From NCBI RefSeq assembly GCF_024763615.1, contig NC_077222.1:15810001-15874000 (forward strand): DNA of 64,000 nucleotides, read 5' to 3'. Both the position numbers and the translations under genes were made by a program. This DNA is from Phlebotomus papatasi (lineage: Eukaryota; Arthropoda; Insecta; Diptera; Psychodidae). Position 1 is the first letter of the stretch, and each line of letters starts with the position of its first letter. A model generated the notes under the pieces. That model did not search any database. It saw only the letters and a program-made list of their open reading frames with translations, and had not been told where the DNA came from. Below are positions 1 through 11,060 of this stretch, one piece after another.

Positions 1-1105
1 CCGACGCGACAGTTAGAATTTACAACGCTATTGTTTGAAATAAATTATCTAAGTAAAAATGACTTTAAAAATACTCATTTTAATTTAACAAAAAAAAACT
101 AAATGTTTGGCGTTGTAATATTTAAAAGCTTAAATTTCAAATGATAATCGTTGTAAAATTGAACTTTTTGATAAAAATAATATATATTTTGTCATGATTA
201 TCATTGCAAATATTGCTACGATAGTTGTGCTACTGTCGCTGCACGGTGATAATCGTAGTAATTTAGAGTGAAAATTACGATTATCAATTTATTTTTAGGG
301 CTGAAACTAAGAAAATTTCTTTTTGTACATTAAAAAAATAGATATGGGAGTAACAAGATTATCGTAGTAATTTTTTCACTCAATTTTGTAAAAAAGAATT
401 CATTTTTTATTCGAAAGTTGACTAACTTAGTGAAGACCAGTTATAAATACAATTTTTTTTAATAAAAAAAAGAAAATCATCATTATCATCAAACGATTAA
501 ACATATATTAAAAATATATATATTAAATAATATTTTATAATTAAATATATAATTAAAAAAATCATCAAGAAAATCATCATTGTAAAATTGAAACTTTTGT
601 AAATATTACTACGATAATCGTGCTACTACCATTCCACGCGATAATCGTAGTATTTTTTTAGCGTGAAAATTAAGATTAGTGTTTTATTTGTAGGGATGCA
701 AATAAGGGAATTTTAACTCCTTTTACTATGATGTATCTATACGTAGTAAAAAAATATTAATATGATTATAACACGATTATCGTAATAATTTTCCCAATCA
801 TTATCAAAAAGACTACTTTTTAATCAAAAATTGAAATTTACAGCGATATTGTTAGTTGTCTACGTAAACACCACTTGAACATACTCTTTTAATTTAAAAA
901 AAAACAAAATTATCATCTTTGTAAAATTTACCCAAATTGTTAAAATTCAAAATGATAATCGTTGTAAAATTGAAAAATGAGCATTCGGCTGCAATAATCG
1001 TTAAAAATAAATACTACTATATCCATGTTACTCCCATTACATACTATGGATAATCGTAGTAATTTGTATTACAGTGGAAAATTACTACGATTATCTCTCT
1101 CTGTT
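1..1105. repeat. AT-rich degenerate direct repeats built on GATAATCG
   Basis: This stretch precedes the first visible NMNAT exon and is presumably intron. The motif GATAATCGTAGTAATTT and its reverse complement recur many times. A block at about 15-400 is echoed at about 590-800, and the opening segment returns from about 827, so a unit of roughly 800 bp with internal half-repeats is present at least in part twice. I see no coding potential or splice-flanked exon in it. Confidence 0.55.
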
Positions 1106-1232
1106 CTCTCGATGTTTCTTTTCGTCCTAAGTTCAAGAAGGTCAAAAAAATTACCATTTTAGCGCTTTTGTTATCATGTTGTCCCAGGCCCTGAGACAAT
1201 CAAATCCACTTCCTGAGGCCTATAACTGGGAG

Positions 1233-1440
1233 CCTAAAGGCACAAATAGACCCAGACTGATCCTCCAGAATATTTAGCCTGTAAAATTTAACTATAAAAG
1301 ATTATGTTAAGGAAATTTATGTAAAGATTGTTTTATCGATTATCCTGGCCCCTTAGTGTATGATAGTTTGGGATAAAGGTTTTTTGTTACATTTTACAGG
1401 CTAAATATTCTCGAGGATTAGCCTGAGTCCATTTGGGCCC
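1233..1440. mobile_element. MITE family C, copy 1
   Basis: The left end carries CACAAATAGACCCAGACTG and the right end CTGAGTCCATTTGGGCCC, which are imperfect inverted repeats. The subterminal motif AATATTTAGCCTGTAAAAT is also inverted at the other side. Two relatives occur at 7014-7188 and 18042-18244 with the same ends, which supports a dispersed non-autonomous DNA transposon of about 175-210 bp. Confidence 0.7.
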
Positions 1441-1533
1441 TAATGCTCACCCTCGTACGAATGCTTTCCTCTCGATTCTCTTCTATTGAGAGGAATGAAC
1501 TCGTCAATTTTACAAAATTGTGACCGTTACGGC

Positions 1534-2047
1534 GTTATAACACTTGCACATTAAAATTTTAATGTGATTCACATTAATTGTCGCTTGTGAGCGTCCAAAT
1601 ATGTTATTTGTGTCTTTGAGTCACTCATTATTTGGGGTTTTTCTATTTACTGATAAAGAAGTGGACTTGGCCTGCAAAAGTAAGTTTAAATTTACCTAAA
1701 GCATAAATATTTTTCACATTAAAAAATTAAAGAGAAAATCACATTAATTTTTCGCATTAATGCTATAAATCAATTTATATCAAATTTTGCGGGCCAAGTC
1801 TACCTTTTTTTTTTTATTTTTTTTTTATTGTGCTTACACTCGAGTCCTTTTCAAGTAATTATATGCTTTGCGTTTATGCGGCCACCGCCGTCTTAGCGTT
1901 GATAACCAACCTCCAGAGTTTTTATCAACAAATAGATCAAATTTTGAATATAAAATGATTCAAACACACAAATTACACATTTGGACTCTCACCAGCGACA
2001 ATTAATGTGAATCATATTAAAATTTTAATGTGCAAGTGTTATAACAC
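1534..2047. mobile_element. MITE with about 50-bp terminal inverted repeats, containing a second MITE
   Basis: GTTATAACACTTGCACATT begins at 1534 and its inverse ends at 2047. The arms stay complementary for about 50 bp, through the CACATTAATTGTCGC region. A second inverted-repeat element sits inside at 1658-1808. No open frame of note is present, so this looks non-autonomous. Confidence 0.75.
1658..1808. mobile_element. Nested small inverted-repeat element
   Basis: The ends are GTGGACTTGGCCTGCAAAA on the left and TTTTGCGGGCCAAGTCTAC on the right, complementary with few mismatches. The element lies wholly inside the larger one at 1534-2047 and is therefore the younger insertion. Confidence 0.65.
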
Positions 2048-2050
2048 AGT

Positions 2051-2689
2051 TAGGGTAAGTGTAGGGGAAACTGGGGCACCACCAAACAGGGGTACCACCA
2101 AACACTGCGATTTTTTAAATAAGTATAAGATTTCAGAGAATGAGACTTACATGAAATCATAGATACTATAGGGATGCTTGTCCAGAGAAAGAATGATCCA
2201 CATAGTTCAAGTAGTTTAGAAATAAAAATCTTTCACTCTTTAAAAATTCAGTCAAAATCGCATCTTTCAAAAGTGTTTGGTGGTACCCCAGTTTCCCCTA
2301 TCAAATTTCGGCCAGCTTGCAATTCCGTCCACTTTTTTTGTTCCTCAAATTTCCATGAATTTTTAGTTTTTGCATACTATAGAAATTATACAATAGAAAA
2401 ACATAACAAAAAATAAAATTTCGATGAACGAAATGATGTGAAAAAGACATTGGAAGAATTCCAGAAGGTCAAGGAACTAATGAAATCTAGATGGCCGAAA
2501 TAGGCTACCAAAGCTATATCTACATTTTTATTCATTTTAAAATGTATTTAGAATGATTTTAGAGTAAAGCAACAATACTCCTTAAGAAGAAGGAATAAAA
2601 AAATCAATTTATATTAAAAATATTACATTTCAAACTTGGGACTTTTGTGTTTGCATGCAATTATGCCGAAATTTGGTGCACCTATCCTA
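2051..2689. mobile_element. MITE family F, copy 1, split by another MITE
   Basis: The left end TAGGGTAAGTG and right end GGTGCACCTATCCTA match the ends of an uninterrupted copy at 45219-45652 (TAGGGTAAGTGTGCC and GGCACACTTACCCTA). Internal sequence is also shared, for example GGCCAGCTTGCAATT and GTGAAAAAGA followed by ATTGGAAGAATTCC. The copy is interrupted at 2062-2300. Comparison with the second copy shows that this insertion split the original element. Confidence 0.8.
2062..2300. mobile_element. Nested TA-target MITE with GGGGAAACTGGGG ends
   Basis: The ends are TA-GGGGAAACTGGGGCACC and GGTACCCCAGTTTCCCC-TA. The flanking TA on both sides fits the TA target duplication typical of Tc1/mariner-type elements. 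Inserted into family F copy 1, it dates itself as younger. The open frame crossing it is incidental. Confidence 0.8.
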
Positions 2690-2784
2690 CAACTTTATAG
2701 AAGAACTGACTTCTATAATAATCTGTCCTAAACTGTGAATAGTTTCTGCTATACACTTCTCCTTTTGCGTTGTGTATTTGGCAG

Positions 2785-3041
2785 ATTGAAGCAATTCTGG
2801 GTCACCATGGAATTGTTGTGATCTCAAGAAGTGGCTCAAATCCCGAGCAATTCATCTTCAATTCAGATCTCCTCAGCAAATACCGTCGAAATATAGAAAT
2901 TGTAACGAATTGGGTGCCAAATGAAGTGAGTTCCTCGATGATACGACGCCTCGTGAGTCGAGGGCAGTCAGTGAAGTATCTCCTGGATGACTCTGTGATT
3001 GAGTACATCATGAAGAATTCACTCTTTGGGGCAAATAGTCA
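2785..3041 (+). CDS. Nmnat: NMNAT coding exon (end of catalytic domain)
   Basis: The acceptor is TTTGGCAG before 2785 and the donor GTGAGT at 3042. Reading in phase 0 gives 85 codons plus two bases. It starts at residues IEAILGHHG, which match the region before the ISSTxxRR block in known NMNATs. The exon upstream is outside the window. Confidence 0.9.
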
Positions 3042-3740
3042 GTGAGTACCATTTTTATCTAGATTTCTTTCTTTTTTTAATCGTTTTTGGGGATTATAAT
3101 TCGGAGTGTTGGGATTTTTGTGGTTTTTTTTGTTTTGTGATGAAGTCCTCTAAACTGATAACATTTTTGTGTTTTCTGTGCGTGCAAAACCATTTTTGTC
3201 TGGGAATCACTCTCTAGTAAGTACATTTTGACGCCAAATCACAATGAAATGGCATTCTTGCAAACCCCATCGCCGGGAGATGGGATTGTGCTGAATCTGC
3301 ATAAAGTAGACAATAGTGGGCATCAGAGGCAATTTGAGGATATGGACGAGACGGACTATTTGTCCCAGAAAAGTCCAGAATCCTCCACAAATGGCAGTGG
3401 AAGTGTGGAACTTGTGAGACCGAAGATGTTCTGTTGCGGTGATTCGCTCAACATGAAGACATTGCGCAATAGACCTGGTCAGGCAGTGCAGATACGCACA
3501 GATGCATCTGGGAGTCATAGTACTTTTGATACTGATGAGGTGGGTGAAGATGATGATGATGATGATAGCACATGCACATTAACTGCACTCCCAACGGGCG
3601 TTGATCGGTCCGATGGTGCTTCCCAAACATCCAGCGATGATGTCGAAACTCTCTCCTCCAGGAGTTACACCGATATGATTAAATTTGTCTTCACAGAGCA
3701 TGGAATCAGAGTCATTAGTGACAAGGAATATGTTGTTTAG
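2785..3740 (+). CDS. Nmnat: Nicotinamide/nicotinate-mononucleotide adenylyltransferase (NMNAT), 3' part of gene
   Basis: NMNAT joins NMN (or NaMN) to ATP-derived AMP to make NAD+, and in flies it also has a chaperone-like neuroprotective role. Only two coding exons are visible: 2785-3041 and 3218-3740 (stop TAG at 3738). The first encodes the end of the nucleotidyltransferase fold. The conserved block NEVSSSMIRRLVSRGQSVKY corresponds to the family motif ISSTKIRRALRRGQSIRY, followed by LLDDSVIEYI. The 176-nt intron has GTGAGT and CTCTAG ends and joins codons CA+T. The second exon encodes a C-terminal tail with an acidic run (GEDDDDDDS) and Ser/Thr-rich stretches, ending SDKEYVV. The substrate-binding N-terminal exons with the GxFxPxHxxH motif are absent and must lie upstream of the window. 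Reading on into the intron gives an immediate stop, so a shorter isoform is possible. The family assignment is secure. Confidence 0.93.
3218..3740 (+). CDS. Nmnat: NMNAT last coding exon (C-terminal extension)
   Basis: The exon begins after CTCTAG and continues the frame as H-K-Y-I-L-T-P-N. It adds about 174 residues beyond the catalytic core: a polar, Ser/Asp-rich tail with the cysteine pair in RPKMFCCGDS and a hydrophobic end MIKFVFTEHGIRVIS. That is a longer tail than the human enzymes have. It resembles what is known of insect NMNAT isoforms that differ at the C-terminus. The stop is TAG at 3738-3740. Confidence 0.85.
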
Positions 3741-4379
3741 AAAAAAGACAGAGCAAATGATTTTTTTGTAGGGAGAGAGAGAAACATTCAATTAACCATC
3801 TTCCACGTAGAGACTTCCATGCATGAGTGACTTTTTTTAAAGAGATGATAAAACACTCTTGAAACAATTTTACTGTTCCTCCTAAAATAACATCTTTTTC
3901 AGTATTTATAGAAGTGATATAACAAAACAATTTTTGTAGATGCGAATTGCATGTGGATTTGCATGAAAATACCGTTTTTGTGGTGTGCGTGTAAATAACA
4001 AATCTCCTTCGTCTTTTTTCTTCTCAAAGTGATGTCATTCCTTCCGTCATTCTCAAATTCACTTTTTTATCACAGTCCATTAATCAAAAGGTATTGTGGG
4101 ATTTTGAAAAATCGCATAATGTAAATTATGTACAGAGATTAAACCATGAAACTTACCTTATTTGCTTACAATTTATCAGATGGATTTCTTTGAAAAATCA
4201 TTACACAGTTCTGATGCATATTTCTCTAGAAGAGAATCTTAAGACATTACTAAGTTATTTAGGATGTTTAGGATTACTCATGTTATGAATCAACAAGAAA
4301 TGATCCAAATGCCATATATAAAAGAGATAGAAAATAAGGTGGCAAAGCGTCACAGGCTTTGCGAAGTACTCGAACTTGT
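3741..4379 (+). other. Probable start of NMNAT 3' UTR, no gene
   Basis: This is AT-rich non-repetitive sequence after the NMNAT stop, presumably 3' UTR at its beginning. I cannot place the cleavage site. The first good AATAAA on the plus strand (4452-4457) already lies inside a repeat. Confidence 0.4.
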
Positions 4380-5035
4380 GTATTGTCAAAAGTACTTTCG
4401 CATCATTTACCGTTTATCGGTTCTCAACCGATTTGAACCGATTCATAAATTAATAAAAAAAATTCCCCAAAATAGTTTTAAAAATAATAGGATTGATATT
4501 CACTATTCAGATAAAAATTGTTTATCGGTTATGAACCAGTTCATTGCCGATTCGAAACCGATTGGAACCGGTTTATTTTTGTCGGAAATTCCAAGACCTT
4601 TCCAACGACCCCAAACATGACCCAATTCGCTTGATAAATGCGCTCTCTAGTGTCCTTTTAACCTTTGACCTTGAAAAACCGTTATTAGAAATTATTCAAC
4701 GGTATTTTCGCACATGGTCAAAGGCTTAAAATGCACATCGTGGCTTAAAATATACCTCATGAGTAATTTAATTGAATTTTGAATGAAAATTCTTCTTCTT
4801 CTTCTCTTCTTTAAAGTTTTTGTAGGGACCGGACGTCAAATAGGTTATGAACCGCTTCATTACCGATTCAGGACCAATTGGAACCGATTCAGTTTTATCG
4901 GAAATTCCAATACCTCTCCAAAGAGCTCAAGTATGACCTATTCGGTCGAGAAATACGCTATCTAGAGCCTTTTTGAGCTTTGACCTTGAAAAAACGTTAT
5001 TAAAGATGATTTAACGGTATTTTCGTACAAGGACG
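4380..5035. repeat. Directly duplicated repeat U
   Basis: A unit containing GAACCGATT, GTCGGAAATTCCAAGACC, TTTGACCTTGAAAAACCG and CAACGGTATTTTCG occurs at about 4540-4730 and again at about 4860-5030. A third copy in the opposite orientation lies at about 31040-31340. The element is dispersed, with a local direct duplication here. Confidence 0.6.
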
Positions 5036-7013
5036 AAATAAAAAATGAGAGGCATTTTAATCGTCTCAGATCGACTTAGGAAGGGGAGTCCTTCGAAAGT
5101 CTCAAATCACTATCTCTAACCGTTTAAGTTCTAGGAGTGATACAGCCGGACGGACAGACCGACAGATGGGCAAATAGCGTGAGGCTTGAAGTTACTCAAA
5201 ACGCTTAAAAGTATATTTCTCTGAATGGAAAAAAAAATTTAAAATTATTGAATTTTCCAATCGATATTCAAATTCGATTTTAATTCATTTTGACACTCAA
5301 GACTTTGAAATTTGAACATGGACTATTTCGGATACCACGTGGACGAAGCGAGAAGTAAAAGTGTCTGTCAAAATTGGCTTTAGAAACCGATCTTCGAATT
5401 TTTTTTAACCCCATGTGTGACAGAAGCAATTAGTTGTGCTTACAGCTGGAGTTTGATCCTCCAAAAGTGTCTTGGCTAAAAAACAAAAATGTTTTCTATT
5501 GTGATAAAATATCGCTGATGTTCGAAAAGTTCAAATAGAATTTTGAGTTTTCATATTCAAATTTCACTCAAGGTTTTAAAAATTTACGAATTACTACAGT
5601 TAGGATCTGTCATTGAAGTTACTTTGTTGTACAACTGAAATTTCTTCGTATTCACAGAGTAACTCTCTTGACAGATTTATTGTAGTATTCCGTGAATTTT
5701 TATAATCTTGCGCGAAAATTTTAGTATGAAAATTAGTAATTCTATTTAAATTTTTCGAGCATGAGTGACATTTTATCCGTTTTATCCCAAGGAGAAAGCT
5801 TATGTACCTTTTAGCCAAGACGGTTTTAGAGGATCAAACTCCGACTGTAAGTACACTGAATTACTTCATTCGCAGCTGGAGTTTAAGAAAATCGAAGATC
5901 AGTTTCGGAAGCCAAAGAACCATTGGCTTCGTTCAGTAATAATCTTTCGAAGAAACAAAGACACTCCAAAGCGAATTCAAACCTATTCGAAAATCTACCT
6001 CAAGCCTAAAATCGCCGCTTTAGCGCTGATTGTTCTGCCATTTCGAATTTCCAGTATTCTTGACACATCAATCGTCAACAATGTCAACAACAGTGTGTAA
6101 AGTAAACGATTGGCTGCAAAAAGCATTTCGTTGTGTAATTTTGTAGGATTTCAAGAAGGCAGAATGTTTGAATTCCAATTTCATTAAAATTGAATGTCCT
6201 TCTGATGAACTTATTTACTTTTGTGCAACTAGTCGGTTTAAATGTTCGAACTTCCAACGGGTTTTTAGGTCTCTCTGATATACCTTCGAATCGGTAAAGG
6301 AAAAACTTCAACCGGAAAGGGCTCTCAAATCGGGAAGTTTATTACTGAACTAAAATGAGTTATTTACAGCGATTTTATTTTATATAAGTGATCTTATGAT
6401 AGAACAGGAATATAATGAACCATTTGTTGCTTTTTCTCACCAAAAAAAGTGAAGACTTTCAAATATTTCGAAATTCGAACAATAAGGAATATTTTAGCCA
6501 CCACTCGGCTGAAACGAGAATTAAACTTCCCATTCACAACTGGAGTTTCATTCTCCAATAGTGTCTTGGATAAAAGATAAATGGAACTTTATTTGCATAA
6601 AAAGTCGTTGATTTTCGAAGAATTCACACTGTTTCGAATTCCAGAAAACTTCAAGTGTTGAAAATTAGTGTTTTTTGGCTTATTTTTCCTAACTTTTACA
6701 AATATTTTGCAGAGATTCAAGAGTTAAATTTGTGCAAATGGTGGGGAAATTTATGGAATATTATACTAAAAACCTGTTAAAAGTATAACTCAGTAATTTA
6801 TGAAGGGAATAACAAAGAAGTAAACTTTGTTGTTTGGATTTTTGCCACAAAAAAAGCAATTCGAAATTCGAGCAAGTCGAACAGGTTTCGGCCACCATGT
6901 GGACGAAACGAGAAGTAAAAATAACTTTGGTTTTAGAAACCGATCTTTGAAGATTCTTTCTCTTGGGGAAACTGACTACGATCAATCAAAAAACGGCAAA
7001 TTAACAAGTGTCA
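5036..7013. repeat. Composite of dispersed repeats (family W and relatives), no gene
   Basis: The phrases AGTGTCTTGG, GTGGACGAARCGAGAAGTAAAA and GAAACCGATCTT each occur twice in this stretch (about 5330-5480 and 6540-6960). They also occur elsewhere, in copies at 31880-32060, 42530-42690 and 44760-44910. The 111-codon open frame at 5765-6100 lies in this repeat and has no recognisable domain. I treat it as non-coding. Confidence 0.55.
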
Positions 7014-7188
7014 GTACCCAAATAGGCTTAGACTGATCCTCGAAAATATTTAGCCTGTAAAATTTGGCAGTAAATATTTATCCCAAACTGTCATATCCTG
7101 AGGATAATCGATTAGAACTCATTTGCCAAAATTTCCTTTACCCAATCATTTATTGCTAAATATTTTCGAGGACGTGTCTATTTGGGCT
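7014..7188. mobile_element. MITE family C, copy 2
   Basis: The ends are ACCCAAATAGGC and GTCTATTTGGGCT, with the shared internal blocks ACTGATCCTCGAAAATATTT and CTAAATATTTTCGAGGA in inverted order. It is the shortest of the three copies. Confidence 0.65.
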
Positions 7189-7998
7189 AATTTTCGCAAA
7201 TTGCCCTTTTTGTATTACGAAGAAAAGTGTCTCGGATAAAGAGGAAATGGTGTATTGTATGAGATAAGAGGTGTTGGTCATTGATAACTTTCTAGCTATA
7301 ACCAGATAATTTTACTCGGTTACGTTCAAAAATTTGATCTCATTGGTTAATTTGTTTAACTGAAATTCCTAAGTAGCTTTGATATAATGCAACAAATATG
7401 CGATTTTTCAAATTCCCAGAATCCTTACCATCTCATTAACTTGTAAAATAGAAATCATTGAAAAATCTCTTCCAATATTCTAGGTCAATAAATATTTTTG
7501 TTCCTTCAAAGTATTGTCACTGTGGTAAGGAAAGAAACATCTTTTTTTTGTTTCCTGAAGTGCTAAAAATAAGCCTTTGGGTGTTTTGTTTTCAATCTCG
7601 ATGTCGTGACACTTTTTATAAACCATATAATTACTTTTTTTCTTGTTTTTGTTTTTTTTTTCACTTCAAATTCTTGCTAGTTTTCAAGCTTGATTGCAAG
7701 AATTTGCATCTTATTTTACAAAATACTCACGTGAGCATGGTAATAAATTTCACTTTTCAGGTCATTCTCCTTCTGCTGCTTTCATGAAAAAATGTATACT
7801 TCTATTTATTGCTAATGGTACTTTGCAATAGCTTTAAATTCTTTTATAATTGTACCTGATGGCTTGCCTTAAAGGAGTTTTTGTAGGGGTTTTATTCTTT
7901 TTATTTTTATTTTCTTTTCTAAGTTCTTTATGGCTTTTTGATGAATTTCTATTTGAAGTGATTGGAAATTAAATATACTTCCCATAACAAAATTGTTT
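7189..7998. other. T-rich spacer, no gene seen
   Basis: Long T runs dominate. The 109-codon frame at 7458-7787 is low-complexity (Phe/Leu/Cys-rich) and I do not consider it a gene. I see no repeat with a second copy in the window. Confidence 0.4.
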
Positions 7999-8328
7999 TA
8001 TGGTGTTATTCCAGTGAAAAATGAACATGTTTTGTTTAGAACTTTAACTGTTCTCAAGTGCTTCTGCATTATCGACATTTCTTTGTGTTGGTTCTTGTCT
8101 CGACTGTCGGCAGTCGAGAGAAGAATCAATACAAAGAAACGTCGATAATGCAGAAGCACTTGAGAACAGTATAGTTCTCAAGTTTTTCTTTGTATTGATT
8201 ATTGTCTCGACTTTCGACAGTCGTGACATGAACCAACACAAAGAAAAGTCGATAATGCAGAAGCACTTGAGAACAGTTCTTATAACTTAAGATAACTTAT
8301 TCATTTTTTATTTGGAATAGCACCATTA
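7999..8328. mobile_element. MITE family BB, copy 1 (double hairpin)
   Basis: The ends are ATGGTGTTATTCCAGTGAAA and the inverse of ATTTGGAATAGCACCAT. Inside, ACTGTTCTCAAGTGCTTCTG and its inverse CAGAAGCACTTGAGAACAGT occur as arms. The right arm is duplicated (about 8124-8170 and 8230-8277), so the DNA folds as two hairpins in series. Relatives at 30252-30796 and 38070-38742 share the ends. Confidence 0.8.
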
Positions 8329-10220
8329 TTCTCAATTTCTTGCTAAATTAAATGGCATTATTGATATTTTTTGTTGATGGAAAAGCATGAAGAATAATTG
8401 ACATATTTTAAAATTTCCTTTACAGGTAAAGAATAAGAAATTGAAGACAACTGCATGCCCCCTTTAGACGATGTTCGAAGACCAAAAAAAAATGTGTTAA
8501 TGTTATCCAGCTGCTATCTTTTTTTTCTTTTGTGATTGTTTATAAAAAAAAACTGCAAAGGTTCTGTTCTTAGGTGTTTCCATTTTTATGAAAACTTTAT
8601 TTTTCTGTTTCAAATTGTATAAAATATATTCATGATAAAATTCTAGCTAATAGAGAACTCTTTTGGCAAAAACTTTATCTTATATGTTCTTCTTAAGGGG
8701 TTCCCCTCTCTTGACTGGGAGGAAACCAACATTTTATTGCCTCAAACTTTATTTATTCTGTGTTATTTTTTAGAGGAAAAAAAATCTAAGCATATATTTC
8801 TTGATTTTCTTTCAACTGTTGACAGTAAAGGAAAAAGGAATAAATATTTATATTTTTTTTAGTAACTATAGCAAGTTGTTACAATTTAAAAAGAAAAATT
8901 CACAATAGATTTTAGTTGAATAGAAATGGATTTAGATCCAATTAGTATTTTAATCTCTTGGGTGAATTGATATAGATTTTTTTTTCAAAATGTGAACAAA
9001 GACAGAGACAACCATTTATTGAAAAGACTTTCACGTCACGCAATACGTGCAATTGTAAAATATTGATTTTTCCTACAAGGTAGATTGCTGATAATTGCCT
9101 CAATTTACTACTCAATCGATATTAAATGAATTTTTTTCTACATCTAAATTATGTACGTCTGCCCTTTAAACAATGTTTAAACTGTACAAGAAAAATTCCT
9201 CGAATATTTCCATCTGCAATGACTGAATTGATGAAAATTTTTACACATTTATCATTTCACTAAATACAAATAAAAGGCAATTATCAACTATCAATGTTCA
9301 TTGACTTTCACGCTTAAAAACTTTAATTCATTATTATATTACATTTTATATCTGCTTTTTATTACCTATTTTTTTTAGATGACTTTACAATGAATGACGA
9401 GGTAGTTTATTTAATAATTTTAGCATTAGAAGATTTTGCTCAAAATTCATTATGTTTTTTTACAAAAAAAAAAAAATAATAATAAAGTGAAAAAGTGAGA
9501 ATTAGAATCAAATCACCCTGGTATGACTTTATATTATAAATAAAATACTAAAAAAAATAATCTCTTTAGTGATTTACTGTAACCATTGACATTACTCTAT
9601 TTATGAAAAGATAGTTTTATTGTAAAATTTGAATGAAATAGATCGGTTGAGAGGTTAAAGAACTCTGTTTTATTTCTTATTTGAAAATTCCTAATGGCAA
9701 AAATATGACTGAGACAGGTTCTAGAATTTCAACGCCTTCGATCGAAATGCTTCCAAGAGACAATAAACTCAACTGTAAATTCTATGGTCTAAATTTTTGG
9801 TGATAATTTAATTTCAAACATTCCCATTAAAAATTTAAGTGGACGAAATTACCCCCATGAAGCATATGCATCAAAAATATCTTGTTCACGAATTAATCAA
9901 GGTCGATGAAGAATATTGTAGATTTTGGACATCCTTATAATTGGTAATCATTCGATTTTAATCGAAATTTAAATAATCAAAAAAAAATGTTTTTCAGAGT
10001 ATCCATATTTACCTTTAGGGGAGATTTTGGCAAAAGTTGTCAAAATGAATCTTTTATTTTTCCCCAAACTTTCAGGGAATCTTAATAATTTCTAATGCAC
10101 ATATTCTTATGGGAAATTTACCTCTCTACCCTTTTCCAAAGTTCACTTTTCTCAATCTCGAAAGGAAATACGATTTCCGAGCCTATTTCTAAATTATGAT
10201 TTTGTGGAAATTCTCAAAAA
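8329..10220. other. AT-rich spacer without recognised gene
   Basis: No coding region, RNA gene or well-bounded element stands out. Around 10018 a TAGGGGAGATTTTGGCAAAAG stretch resembles the ends of the TAGGGGA-type MITEs found elsewhere in the window. I could not find its partner end. Confidence 0.35.
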
Positions 10221-10530
10221 CTAGTGATAATCTCAGATAAGCTTATGGTAGCTGAGATTCTTTACAGGTAACCTAGAAATGTGTGCAACTCGGGGTGCTT
10301 GCAACTCGGAATGCGTGAATTGAATTTTGGTGGTAAAGAATCGCGTCGAGTAAACTGTTCTCGGCCACCGAAATGGATCAAATTGGCTCGACGCGATTCT
10401 TTACCCCCAAAATTCAATTCACAATCGAATTTTCACGCATTCCGAGTTGCAAGCACCCCGAGTTGCACGCATTTCGAGGTCACCTGTGAAGAATCTCAGC
10501 TACCATAAGCTTATCTGGGCTTATCACTAG
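10221..10530. mobile_element. Near-perfect 310-bp foldback element (family D, copy 1)
   Basis: CTAGTGATAA begins the element and TTATCACTAG ends it. The arms are complementary for about 130 bp with few mismatches, including GCTTATGGTAGCTGAGATTC, TTGCAACTCGGAATGCGTGA and GGTAAAGAATCGCGTCGAG. Only a short centre around TGTTCTCGGCCACCGAAATG is unpaired. Degenerate relatives occur at 36873-37302 and 50903-51180. The 75-codon frame across it is an artefact of the arms. Confidence 0.88.
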
Positions 10531-10559
10531 TCATTTTCTATCTAAAATAATATAAGTGG

Positions 10560-11060
10560 GGAAGGTCTTAAAATCGATTAATAAACATAAGAGATAGAGT
10601 CCAGTCCATATGGACATAGTAAGGGTCGGGGTACAGTGGGTTGGGGTAGAGACGGATGGGACCCATTATTAGAAAGATCTTGCTCTCAGATACAATATAT
10701 GCTAAAATTTCATCGAAATCCCTTCATAAACACAGAAAATGCAGTCCGAGCAAGACATTTTTGGTTATAGCTCGGGTCAGGGAACATCAAGGGAGGAGTG
10801 CGACCCACCGTTGAAAAGGTCTCGACCTCAGCTACAACATACTAAAATTTAAAGAAAAAACATTGTCTAGTCTCCAGAAGTGGTTGTACTACGGACGGAC
10901 GGGATGGGACGTCCACGAAAATCGATTTTTGGCGCATATGATATTCGTGATCTATGAGTGTCAAAATGCGTAAATCTAAAATTTGGGCCCGATCTGACGA
11001 GGTCGCATTTCACCTGTGACCACAAAAGCTGAGATTGTAAAGAATCTCAGCTAAAAAACT
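10560..11060. repeat. Dispersed repeat V
   Basis: It contains GGAGTGCGACCCACCGTTG, ACAACATACTAAAATTTAAAG and GCTGAGATTGTAAAGAATCT. A relative in the opposite sense lies at about 36330-36800 (AACGGTGGGTCGCAC and TTTAAATTTTAGTATGTAG). It sits directly beside foldback D here and again beside the D copy at 36873, which suggests that D and V form a larger composite element. Confidence 0.5.

Noticed and set aside
1085..1232. Possible NMNAT exon in the GC-richer stretch around CCCAGGCCCTGAGACAATC
   Set aside because: One frame is open for about 45 codons, but the translation does not match the NMNAT region expected before the 2785 exon, and it runs into a MITE.
5765..6100. 111-codon plus-strand frame
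   Set aside because: It lies in dispersed repeat W, and parts recur elsewhere in broken frames.
10281..10508. 75-codon frame
   Set aside because: It spans both arms of the foldback element and has no independent support.
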